Shown in pieces: positions 6,190 through 12,509 of a stretch of 12,509 nucleotides of DNA. The stretch lies in contig JBMFVV010000029.1 of assembly GCA_049965815.1 (NCBI GenBank), positions 1 through 12,509 of the forward strand. Direction: 5' to 3'. A program made the position numbers and the translations under genes. Positions within the stretch are counted from its first letter, which is position 1, and every line of letters begins with the position of its first letter. The notes under the pieces were generated by a model. It ran no database searches. It was not told the DNA's origin and worked only from the letters and a program-made list of their open reading frames with translations. The DNA is from GCA-001856825 sp049965815. Its GTDB lineage: Archaea > Thermoplasmatota > Thermoplasmata > Thermoplasmatales > GCA-001856825.

Positions 6190-7977
6190 TTAGAGACCAC
6201 CATTAGCGTGAATGTACGCGGAAACACTCCTTTTATAAAGGTCCTTGAAAACACCGTCCTGATTCGCCAGTGTGTGAAGTGTTCCCTCCTGCACAACGTT
6301 ACCCTTTTCCAACACTATGATCCTATCTGCTAATGTGATGAGTGAGAACCTGTGAGATATGAGGATAAGAGTTCCGTTCTTTGTGTAGTTTCTCATTGCC
6401 GTTATAATATTCTTTTCAGATCTTGAATCGATCTGGGCTGTAGCCTCGTCCATTATTATAATGTCTGGGTTTCTCACGAAGGCCCGCAAGATGGATACTG
6501 CCTGGCGTTGACCTTCAGAAAGGTTCCTTCCCATTTCCCCTACTGGTGAGTCAAGACCCTTTGGGAGCGTGCGGAATATGTCACCCATTCCATAAACCTC
6601 TATGAGGGATTGAACCTCATCCTTTGTTATTCCGGTCTTAGAATATTCTATGTTTTCAAATATTGAACCGTTAAATAGGAATGGTTCCTGAAGAACGGGA
6701 ACTATCAACTTCCTGTAATCTCTGGTATCAAGGGTGTTTAAAGCCCTGAGATCTATTGTAATGTCTCCCTCATCCGGGTACTTGAACTTGAGGATTACGT
6801 TCGTAAGTGTTGTCTTGCCAGCACCCGTTCTCCCCACTATAGCAACGCATTCCCCCTTATCTATCTCCACTGTTACTTTATCAATGGCAACGCTTCCATC
6901 GTATGTTACTCTCATTCCCTTCCCCTCGATTGAATTGGAGAATGTACTGATATTTTCTTTTCCACTATCCTTTTCCGGGTTACTATCGATGATGCTGTAG
7001 ATACGGGAAGCTCCAACTATTGAATTCTGATAGGTATTATAGAGCTGTGAAAGCTGTACGATGGGATTGAAGAACTGCTGAACATAAGCTATGAATGATA
7101 CCAGGATGCCAAGGCTTATCTGGCCGTTTAAAAGGGCGATTGACCCCTCATAAATCACCAGGACTATTCCAACCGCTTCAATAACCCTTATTACAGAACC
7201 GTAGGAGGATGACAGCCTCGTTGCCTTCATGTTTGCATTGAAATTTTCTGAGTTCAATGTTCTGAACCTTTCCTCAATCTGTGACTCTGCATTGAATGCC
7301 TTCACAGTCCTTATCGCAGCTATTGTCTCTGCAAGATTACCGGTTATTGCTGCGATTGCTCTCCTTGTTCTCAGGTAGTTCGCCCTTACCTTTGTCTGTA
7401 GAACGAGAGTGAATACACCGAGAACAGGCATTACGAGAAGACTGTATAGTGCAAGTGGAGTATCAAGATAGAACATAATGCCCGCTGCAATGATGATAGT
7501 TGTTACCCCGGAAATCACTTGGGGTAACTGATACGTCAGGAAATCTGATATTGATTCTGAGTCATTCTCTATCCTGCTTATTAGATACCCAGCCTTAACC
7601 TTGCTGAAGAATTCCAGAGGGACTCTCTGAAGGTTCTGGAATGCTCTGTCCCTCATTCTCTTTATGACACCCTGAGCAACTTTCGTTGATGCAAGTGACA
7701 TCGATCTGTTGCTAAAGAATTGAATGAAGTAAAGAAGAAAGAAGAGTACGGAGTAGAGGGCAAGGGAAGTTACGTTCCTGGAAAGTATGGCATTAACGGC
7801 AAATCCCAAGGCAAGCGGGTAAAGGACACCTGCTATAGCAGTTACTACAACGGAAGTGGTGAAGACAGCAGAATCCCGTTTCCAGTAAAATATGTCCTTA
7901 ACCATTCGGAGCATGGTCTTTCTGCCCTTCTCCGGCTTCAGGAACTCGTCTTCTACGGCATCATATCCTGTCGACAT
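6190..7977 (-). CDS. ABC exporter half-transporter with the catalytically complete ATPase site
   Basis: This is a fused membrane-ATPase protein (595 aa) of the exporter type. Six helices occupy about residues 36-320; the ATPase domain is 350-583. Visible motifs: A-loop tyrosine Y359, Walker A GRTGAGKT 382-389, Q-loop Q430, signature LSEGQ 486-490, Walker B IIIMDE ending in the catalytic glutamate E511, and switch histidine H542 in ISHR. The signature is degenerate, with Glu replacing the first Gly of LSGGQ. Its partner has the reverse pattern, so they form one heterodimer. I chose the ATG at 7977 instead of the upstream 8046 because GGTGAGGAGGG lies 5 bp before it; this start overlaps the partner's stop by 17 bp. 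Substrate unknown: such exporters move lipids, peptides or drugs. Confidence 0.93.
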   Translation of the reverse strand: MSTGYDAVEDEFLKPEKGRKTMLRMVKDIFYWKRDSAVFTTSVVVTAIAGVLYPLALGFAVNAILSRNVTSLALYSVLFFLLYFIQFFSNRSMSLASTKVAQGVIKRMRDRAFQNLQRVPLEFFSKVKAGYLISRIENDSESISDFLTYQLPQVISGVTTIIIAAGIMFYLDTPLALYSLLVMPVLGVFTLVLQTKVRANYLRTRRAIAAITGNLAETIAAIRTVKAFNAESQIEERFRTLNSENFNANMKATRLSSSYGSVIRVIEAVGIVLVIYEGSIALLNGQISLGILVSFIAYVQQFFNPIVQLSQLYNTYQNSIVGASRIYSIIDSNPEKDSGKENISTFSNSIEGKGMRVTYDGSVAIDKVTVEIDKGECVAIVGRTGAGKTTLTNVILKFKYPDEGDITIDLRALNTLDTRDYRKLIVPVLQEPFLFNGSIFENIEYSKTGITKDEVQSLIEVYGMGDIFRTLPKGLDSPVGEMGRNLSEGQRQAVSILRAFVRNPDIIIMDEATAQIDSRSEKNIITAMRNYTKNGTLILISHRFSLITLADRIIVLEKGNVVQEGTLHTLANQDGVFKDLYKRSVSAYIHANGGL

Positions 7978-9688
7978 AACTACCCTCCTCACCGGGAAGA
8001 TCCTCCCGAAGTTCCCCTTCTTCCAGCAGTAATACTTTATCGGCAAATGAGAGGGCAGATGCCCTTAGACTTATCATGATTATGATTGTGTTCCTCATGG
8101 ACTCTTTCAGGTTGTTGAATATATTTATTTCAGTATCTGGATCAACACTAGATGTAGCATCGTCCAGAATGAGTATCAGGGGATTTCTCAAAACTGCTCT
8201 TGCGATCGCAATTCTCTGTCTCTGCCCCCCCGAGAGCGTTATCCCCCTCTCACCTATCATCGTGTCGTATTTCAGTGGCAGAGATTCTATGAAATCTGAT
8301 ATGGATGCTATTCTAGTTGCCTCCTTTATGCTTGTATCTGATGCATCCATTCCAAAGAGTATGTTCTCCCTGATCGTACCCGAAAGGAGAATGATTTCCT
8401 GAGGAACAATAGATATTCTGCTCCTCAGGACGCTCAGCGGAATATCCCTGGTGCTTCTACCTCCAAGGGATATGGTACCAGAGTCAGCGTCGTAATATCT
8501 CGTTATGAGGTTAACCAGTGAGGACTTACCTGCGCCTGTCTTTCCCGTAATCCCAACAAATTCTCCAGGTAGGGCCCTGAACGTGACATCCTTCAATATC
8601 ACATTATTTCCTCTTGAGAATTTCACGTGATCGAAAGTCAGTATTCCAGGCTGAAGTGTTTCCTGGGAACGTTCCACATCTTCCTCTCCTCCAGAAGCTG
8701 TGATCTCCTGAATCCTTCCTATGGCTGCTCTTGAGTTTTCTGAGAACACTATCATTCTTCCCAGGAAGGAAACAGGGTTTGTTAGCATGGCAAATATGGT
8801 TACTGCAGCCACCAACCCACCAACACTGGCCTTGCTTATCAGGTCTAGGTAACCGCCAATTCCGATAATCGCACTTGAGACTGCGGCAACGGTGAGCGGC
8901 ATGAGGTTGTTGAACGTGACCCTGGCCTTCACGACTTCATAATTTTCGTCAAAATACTGCTTGGTCATCGCGGCGTACTTATCAACCTCCTTCCTCTCAG
9001 AGGCAAGCCCCCTGACAACCCTTTGACCGACAATATTTTCCTGGAGTGTTTCCCCAAGCTTCCCATAAGTATTCCTGATCTTCTTCCAGACTGGCCTTTG
9101 CCTTCTTGACGAAACAATACCTAGGAAAATCAGGACGGGTACTGCCATTGCCAGTAAGAGCGAGAAGAATGGAGAGATCATGAACAGCAGTATGAACGCT
9201 TCTATGATGAGGAATACAGTCGGGAAGAGACTCGTAAACATGTTAAGATTGAAATTTCTCGTTGCCTCTATGTCCATTGATCCTCTGGAGAGCAGATCAC
9301 CTGAAGTCTGTGTTTCGAAAAAAAGGAACCTCTTCCTGACTAAATGAGAAACGAAATCTTTTCTGAGATTATATGCGTACGTCTGGCTGATGTACTGTCC
9401 ACCGTAGTTCAGGGAAAAGGTTGCAGCTGCTGATATTGAATAAGCTAACACTATCAGCAATGCAATGTGAGGAATAGATGAGTAAATTCCATATTCTACG
9501 GCAGTTACCGCGTCGCCGATGAATACAGGTACAAGCAGCAACGTGAAATTTGAAATTATTCCCGCTGCAATAACAATCGAAAAGGAGAGAGCACTGTTTT
9601 TCAGGTATGGTCGTGCGAATAGCACTGGTTCAAGTACCTTCAATAACGGTACTCTTTTCTCCTTGCCGCCTGAAGTTTCAACTGCCAT
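7961..9688 (-). CDS. ABC exporter half-transporter with a degenerate ATPase site
   Basis: This 575-residue protein pairs with the next gene as an exporter heterodimer. Six membrane helices lie at about 33-310 (including 33-58, 74-94, 151-172, 177-192, 264-281, 289-308); the ATPase domain is 349-573. Walker A GKTGAGKS is at 382-389, the Q-loop glutamine is Q430 and the canonical signature LSGGQ is at 485-489. Walker B ends LILDD with D510 where the catalytic glutamate should be, and the switch histidine is replaced by Leu (ISLR, L541). Thus its own ATP site is non-catalytic, while its intact signature completes the partner's site. The ATG at 9688 is preferred over an in-frame TTG at 9700, whose GGAG would be only 2 bases away. 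It is the first gene of the minus-strand block. Confidence 0.92.
   Translation of the reverse strand: MAVETSGGKEKRVPLLKVLEPVLFARPYLKNSALSFSIVIAAGIISNFTLLLVPVFIGDAVTAVEYGIYSSIPHIALLIVLAYSISAAATFSLNYGGQYISQTYAYNLRKDFVSHLVRKRFLFFETQTSGDLLSRGSMDIEATRNFNLNMFTSLFPTVFLIIEAFILLFMISPFFSLLLAMAVPVLIFLGIVSSRRQRPVWKKIRNTYGKLGETLQENIVGQRVVRGLASERKEVDKYAAMTKQYFDENYEVVKARVTFNNLMPLTVAAVSSAIIGIGGYLDLISKASVGGLVAAVTIFAMLTNPVSFLGRMIVFSENSRAAIGRIQEITASGGEEDVERSQETLQPGILTFDHVKFSRGNNVILKDVTFRALPGEFVGITGKTGAGKSSLVNLITRYYDADSGTISLGGRSTRDIPLSVLRSRISIVPQEIILLSGTIRENILFGMDASDTSIKEATRIASISDFIESLPLKYDTMIGERGITLSGGQRQRIAIARAVLRNPLILILDDATSSVDPDTEINIFNNLKESMRNTIIIMISLRASALSFADKVLLLEEGELREDLPGEEGSYVDRI
7983..7993 (-). promoter_or_regulatory. 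Strong Shine-Dalgarno deciding the start of the second ABC gene
   Basis: The minus-strand sequence GGTGAGGAGGG ends 5 bases before the ATG at 7977 and is complementary to the archaeal 16S rRNA tail (AUCACCUCC). It lies inside the last codons of the first ABC gene, so internal initiation or translational coupling is expected. Confidence 0.7.
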
Positions 9689-9730
9689 TATAAAGCCCAA
9701 CTCTCCATCTTGTAACTCTCTTTATTGTCC

Positions 9731-9743
9731 TAATTAATATTAT
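9731..9743 (-). promoter_or_regulatory. Probable TATA box for the ABC exporter genes
   Basis: The minus-strand sequence ATAATATTAATTA lies about 43-55 bp before the ATG at 9688. Initiation about 25 bp downstream would give a leader of about 20-25 nt that carries GGAG. It shares a roughly 210-bp divergent region with the thermopsin promoter. Confidence 0.4.
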
Positions 9744-9869
9744 CCTTTGCCATGGGATAGGAATGATACAATAAGCTAAATCTTCATTAATACCCTTCTC
9801 TTGTGATTCATGCTTTGAGCGCGGTATGTCTGTATAAGGGAGATTTCTCATATCTCTCGACGCCAACAA

Positions 9870-9877
9870 TTAAATAC
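9870..9877 (+). promoter_or_regulatory. TATA box for the thermopsin gene (leaderless)
   Basis: TTAAATAC is centred about 24 bp before the ATG at 9898, so transcription should start at or next to the start codon. No Shine-Dalgarno precedes this ATG, which fits a leaderless mRNA. Confidence 0.55.
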
Positions 9878-9897
9878 GGTATTAAACATGCCTTCTC

Positions 9898-12375
9898 ATG
9901 ACCCGGAAATTACTTATTTTTCTGGTGTTGGTGATTTCTGTTGCAATGCTTATCCCCGGCTTAACATTATTCCAAAATTCCAGCACACCGCCTCCGGTTG
10001 CCATTCCGTCTATTGCCACCACATCGCCAGTTGCCTCAAACAGTATTAACCAACTCAACAGCTCGAGTGCCTTAAAACACTACTTCCCTCCTAACTTTAA
10101 CGCTAAAACAACCGACATAAATGGCGTTATCTCTCCATCTTACGTCAACAATCCGGCACCAATGGGAATAGGTTCATATGGAATTATGAACACATCTGGA
10201 TCCGTAAGTGGCTATATCCTAAATGCATCTAGTTTTGAGGGTACTGCAGTGCTGAACAATCTCACAACACTTGATCTAACCAACGATGGCCCAGACCAGT
10301 ATACGATGCAATTGAACACGATATTGAGGAATGTCACGCTCTTCGGCAACTCCAGTTTCGTGTTCTGGAACCAGAACGTTATTCTATATACAGCGCACAA
10401 CCATACCCTAGCATTCGAGGACAACATATGGAACTTTTCAAGTTCATCTTTCCTGATTACGAACAATAGCTTTTACAGCTACGACGGTAACATAGAGGCA
10501 CCTGTGTATTACTATGCGGTCGGCCCTTCTCTCAATGTCACTTATCCTTTTACAGTTCACCTCTTCCTCAATTCCACGATCGTAGACAACAGGGATGCTG
10601 TCTTCTTCAACTATTCAGTTGTGACATCTTCGAACACATATTCCGGTTCTTACGACAGAGTGATATTCAACAGTACCTACGGAATGCCGTCCACCTTTAA
10701 GACGAAACCAGCATACTACCAGATAAACGGATTCAACCTGACCCCTACAGGCTATATTCCTTATGATGCAGAACTGATGATTGGCGGTCCCGGAGGAGGG
10801 AGCCAGACCAATATTCTTTCCATCAACGGAAGCATGACGCTTAAATACCTACCATCAGGGACGACATCCACTCAATATATATCGGTGCCGTCTGCATACA
10901 ATTTCGGATCTGATACGGGAGAGACATCCTCTGGAATTGCTGAATGGTGGTCCGGAAATACTGTTCATCTAGGAACAGGTCCATCAATACTTTCTGGTAT
11001 GTGGAACGTAACTTCGGATTCCGGATATCAGACGTTATCCGGTATGGTCACGCCATCAAACTCTTTCATATTCATAAGCAACGGTACTTTCAACCCGTTC
11101 TATGCTGGGTGGGCGCCCGTTTCAAGTGATGGATATTTCCACTACGAACTCCCAACGGGATCTTACTCCGGTGAGATACTAATGAGCGATTACAATCCGA
11201 TGAACTTCACATTCAATTCGTCTGAATCACTGACGGTATCCATGGTGAAGAATGTAGCAAGGGGAATCTATACCCCCCTAGTTGCAATGGACAATCAGCA
11301 GCTTCAATTTATTTCTTCCAGTGGAACTGGAACACAGAGAAACCCATACATAATTGAAAACGAGCAGTACTACGCCATAAATCCGCTATTCTGGGAATTC
11401 AACGATTATCTATTCCCTGTGTTCTCCGGAATACTGCTAGCAAATACGAATGCATTCGTCCTCATTTCCCACGCTGCTCCATTCATCATAAATTACCCGT
11501 CTTTCACCTACGGAGTACTTCAGTTCTACAGTCTCCCGACATTCAACTTCATGCCTACTGAGCTTTACAATGCATCCCATGTCTCGATAGTCGATAGCGT
11601 TTATCAGGGATGGTTCTTCTCAAACTTCCAATCCACCTTCGGATATCCTGTAATCGGGAATATCCTGACATGGAATTCATCGTCAGTACTCATTGCAGAT
11701 AATGACTTCCTATCAATGGGAGCATCACTTACCATATACGGTGGTACCGGAAACATGATTTTCGGAAACTATTTCGAACAGAGCGTCGACATCGCACCTC
11801 TTGATGCCATCGCATTTGCACCAGACCCGATAGGACTGTCCATCTATTCATCTAACAACACAATATACAACAACAACTTCGACGTCCTCATCACAACCTT
11901 TTCACCTGCTTACAACATATACAATGGGGCTACGCAGCTTTACAACAACACTTGGAATGTGACGTCTCAGCCTGCTTCAGCTACAGTAATGTTCAATGGA
12001 CAGGCGCTGACAGGAAGCGTAGTAAACAACGGATATGTTTCAGGAAATGTATACTGGGATGAAATTCCTGGAATGCCTTACAACGATTCTGGTTTCGTTG
12101 CGAGTGGATACGACTATTCACCAGTTCTTCCAAACTTCTACAACGTAACCGTTACAATCAGTCCCTCGAATTCAGGACAGATTGCGGATGTCTATCTAGT
12201 TCAGAATAGCTCCTACCAGTATCTCTTCGAGATGTCTGGAAGTTCATCAGTAACTCTTCAGGTTTACAACGGGACGTATTACGTAGTGGTTGTAACAAAC
12301 GGACAGTTCTACTTCAACTACCAACAAACTGTGACAGTTAACGGTGCTTCCACTTCGATAACGGTAAAAGACTAA
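9898..12375 (+). CDS. Secreted thermopsin-family (A5) acid protease with a beta-helix-like extension
   Basis: Thermopsins are pepstatin-sensitive proteases active at low pH outside the cell. Residues 1-25 form a signal peptide or N-terminal anchor (two basic residues, then LLIFLVLVISVAML), followed by a Ser/Pro/Thr-rich linker to about 65. The thermopsin domain spans about 80-370: PAPMGIGSYGI 86-96, FWNQNVILYTA 156-166, FEDNIWNFSSS 173-183, GGPGGGS 296-302 and PSAYNFGSDTGETSSGI 331-347 are its conserved segments. A beta-sandwich-like segment follows (375-450). About 455-735 resembles NosD-type right-handed beta-helix repeats (GTGTQRNPYIIEN 476-488, GGTGNMIFGNYF 615-626, SNNTIYNNNF 652-661). 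The last 80 residues form an Ig/PEGA-like beta domain. No C-terminal anchor is seen. Simple thermopsins are about 340 residues, so the extension more than doubles the protein. There are 29 N-x-S/T sequons and only 8 Lys and 6 Arg. Confidence 0.92.
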   Translation: MTRKLLIFLVLVISVAMLIPGLTLFQNSSTPPPVAIPSIATTSPVASNSINQLNSSSALKHYFPPNFNAKTTDINGVISPSYVNNPAPMGIGSYGIMNTSGSVSGYILNASSFEGTAVLNNLTTLDLTNDGPDQYTMQLNTILRNVTLFGNSSFVFWNQNVILYTAHNHTLAFEDNIWNFSSSSFLITNNSFYSYDGNIEAPVYYYAVGPSLNVTYPFTVHLFLNSTIVDNRDAVFFNYSVVTSSNTYSGSYDRVIFNSTYGMPSTFKTKPAYYQINGFNLTPTGYIPYDAELMIGGPGGGSQTNILSINGSMTLKYLPSGTTSTQYISVPSAYNFGSDTGETSSGIAEWWSGNTVHLGTGPSILSGMWNVTSDSGYQTLSGMVTPSNSFIFISNGTFNPFYAGWAPVSSDGYFHYELPTGSYSGEILMSDYNPMNFTFNSSESLTVSMVKNVARGIYTPLVAMDNQQLQFISSSGTGTQRNPYIIENEQYYAINPLFWEFNDYLFPVFSGILLANTNAFVLISHAAPFIINYPSFTYGVLQFYSLPTFNFMPTELYNASHVSIVDSVYQGWFFSNFQSTFGYPVIGNILTWNSSSVLIADNDFLSMGASLTIYGGTGNMIFGNYFEQSVDIAPLDAIAFAPDPIGLSIYSSNNTIYNNNFDVLITTFSPAYNIYNGATQLYNNTWNVTSQPASATVMFNGQALTGSVVNNGYVSGNVYWDEIPGMPYNDSGFVASGYDYSPVLPNFYNVTVTISPSNSGQIADVYLVQNSSYQYLFEMSGSSSVTLQVYNGTYYVVVVTNGQFYFNYQQTVTVNGASTSITVKD

Positions 12376-12394
12376 TTCTTTATTTTTATTTTTT
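12376..12394 (+). terminator. T-rich terminator after the thermopsin gene
   Basis: Directly after the TAA stop comes TTCTTTATTTTTATTTTTT, a long T-tract of the kind that ends archaeal transcription. Because it reads as A-rich on the other strand, it would serve the thermopsin transcript only, not the convergent gene. Confidence 0.65.
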
Positions 12395-12398
12395 ACCC

Positions 12399-12509
12399 TT
12401 AACTCCCCAACTTTTTAGGGAATATGTTGGTTCCGAGCTGTTCGTCCAGCTTGGCGGATGATGCGGGTATCTCTGATGTGATTTCCCTCCTCCCGTCCGT
12501 GATCCTGTA
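12399..12509 (-). CDS. 3' end of an unidentified convergent gene (partial)
   Basis: The minus strand from the window edge to a TAA at 12401-12399 is open and gives 36 residues: YRITDGRREITSEIPASSAK and then LDEQLGTNIFPKKLGS. The charged, balanced composition and the absence of any stop suggest the real C-terminus of a gene that starts outside the window. The family is not recognised from this fragment. Its stop lies only 23 bp from the thermopsin stop, so the two transcripts converge. Confidence 0.55.
   Translation of the reverse strand, partial: YRITDGRREITSEIPASSAKLDEQLGTNIFPKKLGS

Noticed and set aside
7978..8046. Upstream ATG extension of the second ABC protein (23 extra residues)
   Set aside because: The internal ATG at 7977 has a strong Shine-Dalgarno 5 bases upstream, and the extension would overlap the first ABC gene by 86 bp with a cationic, unrelated sequence.
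9678..9869. 63-codon minus-strand ORF between the thermopsin and ABC1 starts
   Set aside because: It begins with TTG, overlaps the ABC1 start in another frame, covers the divergent promoter region and has no recognisable pattern.
1..12509. CRISPR arrays, tRNA or rRNA genes, complete insertion sequences
   Set aside because: I saw no regularly spaced repeats, no cloverleaf-like sequence with a TTCRA arm, and no transposase or paired terminal repeats on either strand. A short or degenerate element could be missed by eye.

Overview
The window looks like a piece of chromosome from an acidophilic archaeon, most likely a member of the Thermoplasmatales. The reasons are a secreted thermopsin-family acid protease (known mainly from Thermoplasmatales and Sulfolobales), TATA boxes placed for leaderless or near-leaderless transcripts, T-rich terminators, GGTGA-type Shine-Dalgarno sequences, and arginine codons dominated by AGG/AGA. 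A Sulfolobales host cannot be excluded from the sequence alone.

The window has two contrasting halves. Positions 1 to about 4980 are a gene-poor, eroded stretch. It holds the C-terminal half of a UbiA-type prenyltransferase whose N-terminal half is missing, an intact 88-residue small protein on the minus strand, a four-helix membrane protein (142 aa) preceded by a possible 26-residue ORF, a 169-residue protein with a possible PH-like N-terminal strand pattern, and a peptidase S51-like protein. Between and after these lie several reading-frame fragments that look protein-coding but are broken by frameshifts (around 1854-2248 minus, 2920-3199, 3753-3932, 4572-4628 and 4708-4895). This is either a local pseudogene graveyard or a patch of indel errors.

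Positions 4984 to 12375 are densely coding and clean. A minus-strand block carries two overlapping ABC-exporter half-transporters (7961-9688 and 6190-7977) followed by an FAD-dependent oxidoreductase of the L-2-hydroxyglutarate oxidase/DAO type (4984-6099). The two ABC proteins have complementary defects: one lacks the catalytic glutamate and switch histidine, the other has a degenerate signature motif. Together they read as one asymmetric heterodimeric exporter.

Divergent from this block, across a promoter region of about 210 bp, is an 825-residue secreted protein. It has an N-terminal thermopsin domain, a middle region resembling right-handed beta-helix (NosD-like) repeats, and a C-terminal beta domain. 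It carries 29 N-glycosylation sequons and only 14 Lys+Arg residues. A T-rich terminator follows it, and the window ends in the 3' end of an unidentified convergent gene. The head-to-head arrangement invites the idea that exporter and protease are co-regulated, but the sequence gives no proof of that and does not reveal the exporter's substrate.
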